Origin: JAPLJC01 sp052326585
Lineage (GTDB): Bacteria; Desulfobacterota; Desulfobaccia; Desulfobaccales; 0-14-0-80-60-11
Reading direction: 5' to 3'
Assembly: GCA_052326585.1 (NCBI GenBank)
Contig: JBKQLU010000013.1
Location: forward strand, 19,823 to 83,822
DNA length: 64,000 nt
Positions 25,261-33,573 of the stretch are shown in pieces. Made by a program: the position numbers and the translations under genes. How positions within the stretch are numbered: position 1 is the stretch's first letter; every line of letters starts with the position of its first letter. The notes beneath the pieces were generated by a model. The model saw only the letters and a list, made by a program, of their open reading frames with translations. It had not been told where the DNA came from and did no database searches.

Positions 25261-26664
25261 TTACTTGCCGGTGGCGACATATGGCGCCACCATCTTCGCC
25301 GGATCGACGATCCGGTCGAACTCGGCCTCCGTGACGAAGCCGAGTTTCAGCGCGGCGTCCTTCAGGGTCAGATCGTGGTCCATGGCGTGCTGTGCGATCT
25401 GCGCCGCCTTGTCATAGCCAATGACCGGCGAGAGCGCCGTCACCAGCATCAGGGAGCGGTCCACGTACTCCTTGATCTTCTTCAGATTGGGCTTCGTACC
25501 TTCGACCAGGAACCTGCGGAAGTTGGTGCACCCATCCGCCATGATCGTGATGGAGTTCATGATGTTGAAGATGATCAGCGGTTTGTAGACGTTCATCTCA
25601 AGACAGCCGCCGCCGCCGAAGCCCACCGCCACGTCGTTCGCCATCACCTGCACGGCAATCATGGTCAGCGCCTCGGCCTGGGTCGGGTTCATCTTGCCCG
25701 GCATGATCGAGGAGCCGGGCTCGTTCTCCGGAATCACCAGCTCGGCGAAGCCGGCCCGCGGGCCGCAGGACAGCAGCCGGATGTCGTTGGCGATTTTGTA
25801 AAGGGACACGGCCAGGGTGCGCATGGTGCCGGAAAGCTGCACCAGGGCGTCGTGGGCGCCCTGCACCGTGAACTTGTTCGGCGCGGTGACAAACGGCAGG
25901 CCCGTAAGCCTGGCGATCTCCGCGGCGGACGCTGCGGCGAAACCGGGCGCCGCGTTGATGCCGGTTCCTACCGCGGTGCCGCCGAGCGCCAGGCGGTAAA
26001 CGCCGGTCAGCGCCGCGTCGAGCCGCTCGAGATCATCCGCCAGCATCCCCGCATAGCCCGACCATTCCTGCCCCAGCGTCAGGGGCGTGGCGTCCTGCAT
26101 ATGGGTCCGGCCGATCTTAATGATGTCTTTCCACTCCACGGCCTTGGCCGCGATCGCGTCGTGCAGCGCCTGCACGGCTGGAATCAGCCGCTGCTGCACC
26201 TTGACCGCCGCGGCGATGTTCATGGCGGAGGGAAACGAGTCGTTGGTCGACTGCGCCATGTTGGCGTGGTCATTGGGGTGCACCGGCGTCTTGCTCCCCA
26301 GGGGCGTGCCGGCGAGCTGGCAGCAACGGTTGGAGATCACTTCGTTCACGTTCATGTTGAACTGCGTGCCGCTGCCGGCCATCCAGACATGCAGCGGGAA
26401 CATGTCGTGATGCTGGCCGGCGAGAATCTCGTCACAGACCTGCACGATCAGCCTGTAGGGCTCGTCAGCAAGCCACTTGCCGGCATGGTTGGCGATGGCG
26501 GCGGCTTTCTTCAGAATGGCGTACGAGATGATCATCTCGGCCGGCATCAGGTCCCTGCCAATGCTGAAGTACTCGAGCGAGCGCTGCGTCTGGGCGCCCC
26601 AGAGCTTGCCGGCCGGCACCTCGACTTCGCCGAGGCTATCGGTTTCCTGGCGCAGGTCACTCAC
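25261..26664 (-). CDS. fumC: Class II fumarate hydratase
   Basis: This 467-residue protein belongs to the fumarase/aspartase superfamily and would interconvert fumarate and malate in the citric acid cycle. The signature loop PGSSIMPGKMNPTQAEA is intact, and TNDSFPSAMNIAA and GRTHMQDATPLTLGQE are the other two active-site segments. The start is a GTG at 26664 (reading VSDLRQETD), 6 bases after GGAGGA; an upstream start at 26697 is possible but poorly placed. It precedes the aldo/keto reductase gene by 26 bases. Being iron-free, it is oxygen-tolerant compared with class I fumarases. Confidence 0.92.
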   Translation of the reverse strand: MSDLRQETDSLGEVEVPAGKLWGAQTQRSLEYFSIGRDLMPAEMIISYAILKKAAAIANHAGKWLADEPYRLIVQVCDEILAGQHHDMFPLHVWMAGSGTQFNMNVNEVISNRCCQLAGTPLGSKTPVHPNDHANMAQSTNDSFPSAMNIAAAVKVQQRLIPAVQALHDAIAAKAVEWKDIIKIGRTHMQDATPLTLGQEWSGYAGMLADDLERLDAALTGVYRLALGGTAVGTGINAAPGFAAASAAEIARLTGLPFVTAPNKFTVQGAHDALVQLSGTMRTLAVSLYKIANDIRLLSCGPRAGFAELVIPENEPGSSIMPGKMNPTQAEALTMIAVQVMANDVAVGFGGGGCLEMNVYKPLIIFNIMNSITIMADGCTNFRRFLVEGTKPNLKKIKEYVDRSLMLVTALSPVIGYDKAAQIAQHAMDHDLTLKDAALKLGFVTEAEFDRIVDPAKMVAPYVATGK

Positions 26665-26777
26665 TTGGCTTCCTCCGTTTTCTCTGGCGCGCCGCACACC
26701 GTCTAAGAGATTTTGTCGCGACCCCGGCCACCGCAGTCAATCCGGTCTTGGTGGCCTCTCATCTTGAGCTTAACAAT

Positions 26778-26870
26778 ATGAAAAAATTAATCTTTCTGTT
26801 TTTATTAGTGATGGCGAGGGCTCTTCAGGGTGAAAAAATTTGGAACAATAAAAAAGTAGTTACCCGGTGA
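26778..26870 (+). CDS. Possible micro-ORF with signal-peptide-like start
   Basis: The 30-residue frame begins MKKLIFLFLLVMARALQG, which looks like a secretion signal or single membrane helix, and ends after a short polar tail. No Shine-Dalgarno sequence is visible. It may be a membrane micropeptide or the stump of a lost secreted-protein gene. Confidence 0.25.
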   Translation: MKKLIFLFLLVMARALQGEKIWNNKKVVTR

Positions 26871-27044
26871 GCCGTCGTCAAGAAGGGAGCGCAGAGCGCG
26901 GTTATCTGCTTTAACTTGCTCTCCGAAAGGATTTGGCAGGATTTCGTTATCTAAGGCATATCGGCAATTCCCCCAACTCCACCGGCAAGTCCAATTCTTG
27001 GGAAGTTATCAAACTTCCTTGCCTGCCACCATGGGCGCGTTTTC

Positions 27045-27073
27045 TTGACATGGTGATCCAGAGTATTTAATTT
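27045..27073 (+). promoter_or_regulatory. Sigma-70-type promoter for the 27153 gene cluster
   Basis: A perfect TTGACA (27045) and TAATTT (27068) are 17 bases apart, giving a leader of about 75 bases. The same TTGACA-17-TAATTT layout precedes the riboswitch at 44366. Confidence 0.6.
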
Positions 27074-27152
27074 TAAGCTCAGGCTGACAAGGCGGCATCG
27101 CGGGCTACAAGAAGCCCTCACCAATTGTAAAATAGAAAGGAGGGACCTGGAG

Positions 27153-27380
27153 ATGAATATCCGATTTTTTAAGACATTGATCATTTCCTTGCTGTTGTGC
27201 AGCTTATTGTGGGTAGTGGCCTGCGCCGGCGGGGGGGGGTCTGCCGGAAGTTCCAGTGGCTCCAGCTACGGACCGGCGCAATCTGAACCTTGGGCGGGGA
27301 CATCTGGCTCCAGCTACGGATCGGGGCAATCTGACCCTGAATTTTGGTCAATGTGGGAGGATGCGCATGGCGGGGGCTGA
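27153..27380 (+). CDS. Small glycine/serine-rich lipoprotein
   Basis: This 75-residue protein has a lipoprotein signal with lipobox VVAC (cysteine at about 24). The mature 51 residues are almost all Gly, Ser, Tyr and Pro with two copies of a GSSYGxxQSxP unit followed by a tryptophan, then a short acidic end. AAAGGAGGG lies upstream of the ATG. It is probably an unstructured cell-envelope peptide; no function is known to me. It opens a small plus-strand cluster of secreted proteins. Confidence 0.75.
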   Translation: MNIRFFKTLIISLLLCSLLWVVACAGGGGSAGSSSGSSYGPAQSEPWAGTSGSSYGSGQSDPEFWSMWEDAHGGG

Positions 27381-27446
27381 TAATTTCCTTTGGCTCGACA
27401 TCGCCAAACTTCCTGAATGACTGAAAATGAACTGAAGGAGGAAAGC

Positions 27447-27863
27447 ATGAAGTTATTGCGGCTTCTCTTAATCACGCTGGTAGTCTTGGCCGGTTTCGGC
27501 CAGGCCGCCATGGCGGGTAGTTCAGATCCGCTATTTGTGAACCTGACAACGGATGATAACCACAAGGCCAATATGGCGATCGCCTTCTCCATGGAGCAAT
27601 TGAAACACGGCCATCCGGTGACGATTTATGTCAATAGTCAGGCAATTAAGATAGTCAACAAGACCAACAACCAACGCTATGCCAAGCAGCAAGAGAAACT
27701 GACTGAGTTTGCCAGTAAAGGTGGCACGGTTTTCGTCTGTTCGGTCTGCGAGAGATTTCTCAAGTTTCCGGAGTCCGATGCCATCCCGGGCGTGAAGTTC
27801 AGCACGGCCCAGGCGGTCGCCGCGGCCCTGTTCAAAGATAATACCAAAACACTTTCCTGGTAA
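27447..27863 (+). CDS. Exported DsrE/F-like protein
   Basis: This 138-residue protein has a signal peptide (MKLLRLLLITLVVLAGFGQA, cleavage near AMA) followed by a DsrE-type domain: PLFVNLTTDDNHKANMAIAF, HGHPVTIYVNSQAIKI, and GGTVFVCSVCERFLKF with a CxxC that could carry persulfide. DsrE proteins are usually cytoplasmic sulfur carriers; exported versions are a known but unexplained variant. GGAGGAAAG precedes the ATG at 27447. A DUF302 frame follows 7 bases on, a common partnership in sulfur-related clusters. Confidence 0.88.
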   Translation: MKLLRLLLITLVVLAGFGQAAMAGSSDPLFVNLTTDDNHKANMAIAFSMEQLKHGHPVTIYVNSQAIKIVNKTNNQRYAKQQEKLTEFASKGGTVFVCSVCERFLKFPESDAIPGVKFSTAQAVAAALFKDNTKTLSW

Positions 27864-27870
27864 CCTAGGG

Positions 27871-28275
27871 TTGGTTTTGCCAGCGCGGGCAGCAGACAGC
27901 GGGCTCGTCAGTATTCCGAGCAAGTATTCTGTGCCAGAGACTCTGTACAGACTCGAGTCCCTCGTCAAGAAACAGGGTTTAACCGTCTTTGCACGCATCT
28001 ACTTCAGCAGCGATGCCCAAAAAGCCGGGCTTACAATGAAGCCCTCGCAGTTGTTGATTTTCGGCAGTCCCAAGGCAGGCACTCCTTTGATGATTGCCTC
28101 ACCCACCATAGCAATTGACCTGCCATTAAAGGCGCTGGCTTGGCAAGATCCGAATGGAAGAGTCTGGCTTTCATACAACGGTCCTGAATATCTCAAAGAG
28201 CGGCATGGGTTACCCGATGAGCTGGTGAAGAATATCTCAGGAATCAAGGCACTTGTCGAAAAAGCAGTCGAATAA
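27871..28275 (+). CDS. DUF302-family protein lacking most of its signal peptide
   Basis: The frame opens at a TTG and reads LPARAADSGLVSIPSKYSVP, which looks like the last few residues of a signal peptide joined to a mature DUF302 domain (LLIFGSPKAGTPLMIASPTI and DLPLKALAWQDPNGRVWLSY are well conserved). No start codon encoding the missing hydrophobic core exists upstream in frame, because that DNA is the end of the DsrE-type gene. A deletion between the two genes is the simplest explanation. The protein may be made in the cytoplasm or not at all. DUF302 function is unknown. Confidence 0.7.
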   Translation: MVLPARAADSGLVSIPSKYSVPETLYRLESLVKKQGLTVFARIYFSSDAQKAGLTMKPSQLLIFGSPKAGTPLMIASPTIAIDLPLKALAWQDPNGRVWLSYNGPEYLKERHGLPDELVKNISGIKALVEKAVE

Positions 28276-28307
28276 CCCGGAACTGGCGCAGTTAGGCGGC
28301 GTTTTGG

Positions 28308-28355
28308 GGCCTGCCTCTCCCTTAGGAATGAAAAAGGCAGGCCCTGGGGCCTGCC
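28308..28355. terminator. Overlapping hairpins between convergent genes
   Basis: GGCCTGCC (28308), GGCAGGCC (28336) and GGCCTGCC (28348) can form two alternative stems, one with a tight CTGG loop. It lies between the DUF302 gene and the convergent lpxC stop. No strong T-run is present, so it may act weakly in either direction. Confidence 0.4.
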
Positions 28356-28385
28356 CACCGAAAATCGAAAATCGACCACCGTCTC

Positions 28386-29300
28386 TTAAGCCATGGCCTC
28401 TCCCCAGAGCGGCGTTTGCCACCAGGGGGGCTGTCTCTCCTGGCGCCCCGAAGGAATCCAGAGACGCCAGTTGCTCTCCCGGCTCATGAGCAGTTGGAGG
28501 AAACTGAGGTGTAATTCGTGGCTGCCCTTGCCCACTTCCAGGTGGCCCAAGAGGGGCAGGCCCAGGAGGGACAGGTCCCCCATGGCGTCCAGGATCTTAT
28601 GGCGCACGCACTCTTCCGGAAACCTTAAGCCCCCGGGGTTCATGACCCCCCCCTCATCCAGGACTACGGCGTTATCCAGGGAGCCGCCCCGGGCCAGGCC
28701 CCGATTCTGCAGGAACTGGACCTCCTTGAGAAATCCGAAGGTGCGGGCCGGGGCGATTTCGCTCCTAAAACTTTCGGAGCGCAGCGGCACGGTGTAGCGC
28801 TGCCGCCGGATGAGGGGATGCGCGAAGTCGATGGTGTAGGTGATGCGGGGCACCCCGGGCCGCACTCGTATCCATTGCTCTCCCTGGCGCAATTCCACGG
28901 TTTCCCGCACCATCAAATAAGAGCGGGGCCAGGCGAGGGAGCGCAGGCCGGCCTCGGAGATCAACCGGGAAAAGGGCGCGGCGCTGCCGTCCATGATAGG
29001 CACCTCAGGGCCGTGCACCTCGATCCGGGCATTGTCCACCCCCAGACCTCCCAGGGCCGCCAGCAGGTGTTCCACTGTGGCCAGGGTGGCGCCATTCTCC
29101 CCCAGGGAGGTGGCCCGGGTGGTGTCCACCACCCGCGAGTAATGGGCCCGGATCTGCGGCCGGCCCGGCAGGTCGGTGCGCACAAAGGAGACGCCCTGGT
29201 TGGCGGAGGCCGGGTAGATGGTCGCCTCCACCCGCCTGCCGGAGTGCAGGCCGATGCCGCTGAAACTTAGAGGCTGGGCCAGGGTCTTTTGCCAGATCAT
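28386..29300 (-). CDS. lpxC: UDP-3-O-acyl-N-acetylglucosamine deacetylase
   Basis: This 304-residue enzyme performs the committed step of lipid A synthesis, proving an LPS outer membrane. Zinc ligands H78 (VEHLLAAL), H234 and D238 (RHKILDAMGD) and the catalytic H261 (GSHELHL) are in place; APARTFGF corresponds to the conserved SRTFGF loop. It starts at ATG 29300 with GGGGGAG upstream. It stands alone rather than in the usual fabZ-lpxA cluster. Confidence 0.94.
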   Translation of the reverse strand: MIWQKTLAQPLSFSGIGLHSGRRVEATIYPASANQGVSFVRTDLPGRPQIRAHYSRVVDTTRATSLGENGATLATVEHLLAALGGLGVDNARIEVHGPEVPIMDGSAAPFSRLISEAGLRSLAWPRSYLMVRETVELRQGEQWIRVRPGVPRITYTIDFAHPLIRRQRYTVPLRSESFRSEIAPARTFGFLKEVQFLQNRGLARGGSLDNAVVLDEGGVMNPGGLRFPEECVRHKILDAMGDLSLLGLPLLGHLEVGKGSHELHLSFLQLLMSRESNWRLWIPSGRQERQPPWWQTPLWGEAMA

Positions 29301-29552
29301 AACTCCCCCATCGCTTTCTATGGTGCAAACCCCATGCCGGAGAGGCCGCGGCCGGGGGATCCGGGCCGCGGCACCCGGCCAAGTTGCCGGGATTTAGGAA
29401 GATTATCTCCTAAAGGACCGGATCACGGCCGAGACCCGCGGCCGCGTCTGAGCCAAAAAAGTTGCAAAAAAACCACAAAACCGGCCCTGTTGTAGCAAAA
29501 CCCCCACAAGGTTAAACGCACGGGGTCGCATAAAGCCAGCCCGCCCCCCAGG

Positions 29553-30371
29553 TTACACCCCTGAACTCTTGAGGTCTCCATTGGGGCTTAATCTGCAGGT
29601 CAGGGCCTGCGCGGCCGGAGACTCTGCCGGCAGGATTCGACAGGTGTGACGGACTCTTCTGGAAAGACTGAGATAGGCATACCACACCGTGAAATACGAG
29701 AGAAAAGGGATCAATCTGGGGATGGTATCTCCAAAACTGGCCGGATTAGCGCCCAGCGGAAAGGCCACGAACGGCTGCAGGCCAATGAGAAGCATCATCA
29801 GCAACAGTTGGGTGATCAGAAAAAGCTTTGCGGTCTTGACGGCCTTGGGTTTTAGCTGCCAGAGGCTCAACCCGGCATAGAAACTGAATATGGCCAGAAA
29901 TGTCGTCGCCCCAATGACCCCCAGATGGTAGGAAAGCGAGTGTCTGAAGATGAATGCCGGTAAGGCGCCGGCGCCGGGGCCATACATGGCCAGGGCGGAA
30001 GTGGCTTCGTAAAGGGAGGAAAATGGGATGATTAAGGTCAGATTGATACAAAAAAACAAGAGCCAGCCTCTGACTTCCTGCTCTCTATCCCTCTGTGGGG
30101 ATATTTCCCGATCAGCCAGCTTCAGGCCGGCAAGGATTTCCAGGGAAGGCGCGGCCGGCTCCCGGCACTCGCCTGGCGGCGCCCCGCAACAGGCACAGTG
30201 ATGGGCCTCCGGCGTCTGGTCCGGGACCGCGGCGCCCCGGGCGGCGAAGCGGTGGGTTATCTTTAAAAATGCCCGTTTAGCTTTGAAAAAGTAGAGCGCC
30301 AAAAACGGCAATCCCAGGGAAATAAAAAATTCTCCGGCACCGCCGCACTGGCCTCCGCAGAAGATACACAT
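29553..30371 (-). CDS. DUF2569-like membrane protein with N-terminal CxxC motifs
   Basis: This 272-residue protein has two cysteine clusters near its N-terminus (CIFCGGQC and CACCGAPPGEC), a charged stretch, then four hydrophobic helices from about residue 100. GWLLFFCINLTLIIPF and the following helices resemble DUF2569. The cysteines could bind zinc or form disulfides. The ATG at 30371 (MCIFC) is 7 bases from AAGGGG; another ATG at 30377 is close. Function unknown. It follows the GH57 gene on the same strand, but a terminator lies between them. Confidence 0.7.
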   Translation of the reverse strand: MCIFCGGQCGGAGEFFISLGLPFLALYFFKAKRAFLKITHRFAARGAAVPDQTPEAHHCACCGAPPGECREPAAPSLEILAGLKLADREISPQRDREQEVRGWLLFFCINLTLIIPFSSLYEATSALAMYGPGAGALPAFIFRHSLSYHLGVIGATTFLAIFSFYAGLSLWQLKPKAVKTAKLFLITQLLLMMLLIGLQPFVAFPLGANPASFGDTIPRLIPFLSYFTVWYAYLSLSRRVRHTCRILPAESPAAQALTCRLSPNGDLKSSGV

Positions 30372-30425
30372 CCGCATGCCCCTTGCTTATGGTGGATATT
30401 ATATCCCCTTTGCGGCCATCCCCTC

Positions 30426-30460
30426 AAAAAAAAATGGGGGCGGTCGGCAAACCACCCCCC
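30426..30460 (-). terminator. Rho-independent terminator of the GH57 gene
   Basis: On the minus strand GGGGGTGGT pairs with ACCGCCCCC and runs into a nine-base T tract, starting about 40 bases after the GH57 stop. Confidence 0.8.
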
Positions 30461-30500
30461 GGATAAGGAGAATGGACAACTCCTCTTAATCCTTATCGAC

Positions 30501-32246
30501 TCATTCGACCTCGGCCGGCGGGTACTGCAACCCGGCCCACCACCCGGGTTCCAGGTCCGGGAAGATGTCGTCGCGCTCCTTGCAGAGGGAGAAATAATTC
30601 CACTCCTCCGGGGGCAGGTCCCCATCCGCGGCGTAGCGCCGGACCATGGCGGCCAGGCGCTTGAAGTCGTCATGGTGCGCCACCAGCCGCAGCTCGGCAT
30701 AATCCCGGGCGCTGAAGGTGCTGATGAGGAACTGCCAATCTGAGGACTCCAGAAGGAAAAGGGTGCGGCCACACTGCTTCAAGAGGTCGAGAAGGCGCGG
30801 GTCGGAGGCCCCGGCATAGAGCCGGGCCAGTTCTTCCATCTCCTGTTCGGCCGGATAGATATGGCGCCAGGTCCAGTCGTTCATCTCATTGAGCCAGATC
30901 CAGTGGTAGCCTCCTTCTCCCCAGGAGCCCTCCGGCAGGGAGATGACGTGCTGGGGGGCCGCCTTTTGCAGGAGCTGACTGCCGGGGCTGAGACTCACCT
31001 GGGTGTGGGCCTGGAAGCGGCTCAGCACCTGGTAGACCCACTCCGGCCCCTCGAACCACCAATGGCCGATGAGCTCGGTGTCATAGGGCGCCACCACCAT
31101 CCCCGGCCGGCCATGCTTCTCGCGAAACTCCGTCAGGATATCCACCACCATGGAGACGAAGTGATCCGCCTGTTCGTGAATCCGGGGAGTGGTCCAATCC
31201 GGGTGGTAGGGCTGTTTATCCGCCAGGTCGGCCTTGGCGCTGGTTACCTGCCAGTAGCGCAGCCCCCCGGGATAGCGCTTCTTGTGGAAGTCCAGATAAT
31301 TGCCATCGCCGGGATAGCCCCATTCGCCGCTCCACACCTGGAGTCCGGTCTTGGGGTCCCGGGTGAAGGCCGCCACCGGGCGCTTGCTCTCCGGGGCGGA
31401 ACTGACCAGATAGACCTGGTAGGGGGATTTATCCTCTTCCTCCGGCCGTTCCTGGTACTGGGAGGCGAACCGCTCCCAGAGGCGCTCCAGGGCCTCGAAG
31501 CGATCCTTGTAGACCCCGATGGCCCGGCCTCCCTTGAGGAGGTGGGAATCGATGAAGAAGTAATCGAGGCCATTCTCCGACAGGAACTCCTCCACCCCTT
31601 TGCGCAGCACCGGCTCCGTAGCCAAATCGGCCAGGGGCGGGACCCAGCGGTAGCGGGGGCGGTAGGCGCATTCCGGCAGCCAGAAGCCCTTGGGGTCGCG
31701 GCCAAAGTGGCGGCGGTAAGAGGCCACCCCTTGTTTCACCTGGGCCTGCACCGCGGTGTCCCGCCCCAGCAGGGGGAGATAGCCGTGGGTGGCGGCGGAG
31801 GTGATAATCTCCAGGACCCCTTGATCCATGAGGCCACGAAAGGCCTTCAAGAGGTCTTTACCAAAATCCTCCCGGTAGGCCCGCTGCAATTCCTGATGGT
31901 GATCTTGCCACATCCGGGCCAGGGAGGCGAAATGGCGTTCCCCCAGCTTCTCGAAGGTGGCCAGATCATGCCCGGCCGCCTCGATCTTCCGGTCCAAATA
32001 TTCGTCGAACTCCCGGCGAAAGGTCTCGGCGGCCAGCATCTCCGCCAAAATGGGGGTGATTCCCAGGGTCACCCCCGAAGTCAGGCCCTGGGCCGCCAGG
32101 CGATTGAAGACCTGGAGCAGCGGGATGTAGGACTCGGCGGTGGCTTCATTGAGCCAATCCATGCCGTGGGGCCATTGCCCGTGGCCAATGACATACGGGA
32201 GGTGGGAGTGGAGCACAAAGGTAAAGTATCCTAACGGTTCAGACAT
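30501..32246 (-). CDS. Glycoside hydrolase family 57 protein, probable 1,4-alpha-glucan branching enzyme
   Basis: This 581-residue protein starts GYFTFVLHSHLPYVIGHGQW, the GH57 entry motif. It contains the catalytic nucleophile glutamate in GFWLPECAYRPRY and the acid/base aspartate in VAPYDTELIGHWWFEGPEW, followed by a helical DUF1957-type C-terminal domain. The length and motif set match GH57 branching enzymes, which make alpha-1,6 branches in glycogen; amylopullulanase-like activity is less likely. It has its own terminator and no glycogen genes beside it. Confidence 0.85.
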   Translation of the reverse strand: MSEPLGYFTFVLHSHLPYVIGHGQWPHGMDWLNEATAESYIPLLQVFNRLAAQGLTSGVTLGITPILAEMLAAETFRREFDEYLDRKIEAAGHDLATFEKLGERHFASLARMWQDHHQELQRAYREDFGKDLLKAFRGLMDQGVLEIITSAATHGYLPLLGRDTAVQAQVKQGVASYRRHFGRDPKGFWLPECAYRPRYRWVPPLADLATEPVLRKGVEEFLSENGLDYFFIDSHLLKGGRAIGVYKDRFEALERLWERFASQYQERPEEEDKSPYQVYLVSSAPESKRPVAAFTRDPKTGLQVWSGEWGYPGDGNYLDFHKKRYPGGLRYWQVTSAKADLADKQPYHPDWTTPRIHEQADHFVSMVVDILTEFREKHGRPGMVVAPYDTELIGHWWFEGPEWVYQVLSRFQAHTQVSLSPGSQLLQKAAPQHVISLPEGSWGEGGYHWIWLNEMNDWTWRHIYPAEQEMEELARLYAGASDPRLLDLLKQCGRTLFLLESSDWQFLISTFSARDYAELRLVAHHDDFKRLAAMVRRYAADGDLPPEEWNYFSLCKERDDIFPDLEPGWWAGLQYPPAEVE

Positions 32247-32764
32247 GCTGTCCTCCTGTCAGCCCTGGGGCGGCCCGTGGATTCGGGGAGATCCTCATAT
32301 CCAGCCGCTCAGCCGGATTCTTAGGGGAAATATAGGGCAGATGGGCCGCAGAAGCCAGAAAAAAAACCGGCCGCGGACCAGGCCTGAGCAAAATATTCCA
32401 AGGCCGCTGGTCCTGGCCAGCCCGCCCCGGCCACCACGGTTGCTCAGGAAACGACACCCCGGGAATCGGGTTGGCGAGCCCCCGGGCCCCAGGGGGTTTC
32501 CGGGGGGCAGACACACTGGTGCGCGCGGCGCTGGTATATTGGTCAGACCATCTCCACCCTGGCGCCATGGGTAAAATTCTCCCGCGGATTAGACCAATTT
32601 ACCCTTCTCCCCCCTGGCAACAAATTAAGACCGAATTTCCGCGTCTCAAGGGGTTGACAAATTGTTATTTGAAATTAACTGATTAGGGAAGAAGTCAATT
32701 ATATTGGCAGTAAGGTACAATTATTGCAATTGTTCAATGGTAACCTTTTAGGGGGAGATTAATT
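32247..32764. other. Intergenic region with probable fmdB promoter
   Basis: This 518-base stretch has no convincing gene. TTGACA at 32654 with TAACTG at 32676 (16-base spacing) is a weak promoter candidate for the zinc-ribbon gene at 32765. ATTGGTC/GACCAAT and GGGTAAA/TTTACCC inverted pairs lie between about 32538 and 32607 and could fold, purpose unknown. Confidence 0.4.
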
Positions 32765-32956
32765 ATGCCGATCTACGATTACCAGTGTGTCGATTGTGGG
32801 GGCCGGGACCAGCGAGTGGCTGGACTTGATGATCACACGGCCCTGTGCGCCCAGTGCGGCGGTTTGATGCTGCGCCTGGACGAGGATGTTTTCCGGCCGT
32901 ACTTTGAGGAGAGAGTGGAACCGGCCTGGTCAGAGACCAAGTCCAAAGCTTCTTAA
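32765..32956 (+). CDS. FmdB-family zinc-ribbon protein
   Basis: This 63-residue protein is a single zinc ribbon: MPIYDYQCVDCGGRD and LCAQCGGLM supply the two CxxC pairs. The opening MPxYxYxC is the FmdB signature. These proteins were named from a formamidase operon and their role is unclear, perhaps regulatory. GGGGGAG precedes the ATG. A strong terminator follows, so it is a single-gene unit. Confidence 0.88.
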   Translation: MPIYDYQCVDCGGRDQRVAGLDDHTALCAQCGGLMLRLDEDVFRPYFEERVEPAWSETKSKAS

Positions 32957-32980
32957 TCCGGGGGAAAAGTATGGCATCAG

Positions 32981-33010
32981 AAGCCCCTCTATGGAGGGGC
33001 TTTCTTTTTT
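32981..33010 (+). terminator. Rho-independent terminator after fmdB
   Basis: AAGCCCCTC (32981) pairs perfectly with GAGGGGCTT (32994) around TATG and runs into a T-rich tract (TTTCTTTTTTT). Confidence 0.92.
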
Positions 33011-33200
33011 TCCGGGGCTTTTTTCTTTCAGACAACTATAGCGCCCTCCCCCGCAATTACCCGGCCGACTACAGGGAGCGTCATTTTTGCCTTTAATGCT
33101 TATCCCGGCCTCTCCAAAAAGACTTGTCCACACAATTTCACAAGTTATAAACCGTCATCTTGCCATATTGTCTCTCATCATTATCAGGCTCTTACTGCGG

Positions 33201-33362
33201 TCAGATCGGATCTTTAGACTCTAGAGAGGGACCGGCACCAGCATTCCGCCGCCAGCCCAGCTCCCGGGTATCCCGGGCCGCCTCCTGCGGAGAAAGCGAT
33301 TGGCAAAATGGTAAATCCAGTGAGCCCGTAGCCGCCAAAATTATCAGGATGAAAATCCTCAC
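33201..33362 (-). CDS. Possible small exported peptide
   Basis: A 53-residue frame from a GTG at 33362 begins VRIFILIILAATGSLDLPFC, resembling a signal peptide or membrane helix, followed by a polar Arg/Glu-rich tail. Only a weak GGAAAA lies upstream. It lies in the 560-base gap (33011-33573) between the FmdB and radical SAM genes, which otherwise holds nothing I recognise. It may not be expressed. Confidence 0.25.
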   Translation of the reverse strand: MRIFILIILAATGSLDLPFCQSLSPQEAARDTRELGWRRNAGAGPSLESKDPI

Positions 33363-33573
33363 TTTTCCAGGCGCCGGATGAGGTTTGGGCCAGGCGCGGC
33401 TTTCCCGCCTTATAACTTTGCAGAATTTTCCCTTTGCCCTCCCAAAAATTAAGGAAAAAAATGGTGGGTTGATAGCTATCAGATAGCAGCACTGGGGGGC
33501 GGTCCCCAAGACCTTTTAACAGCACCACAATCCGCCGCCTAATGGACCGCCCAGGTGCCCAAGGAATAGCAGA

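Larger units (their letters stand above)
26665..27152. other. Gene-poor gap
   Basis: This 488-base gap holds one possible 30-codon frame (26778-26870) and a promoter for the small lipoprotein gene (27045-27073), listed separately. Nothing else is recognised. Confidence 0.5.
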
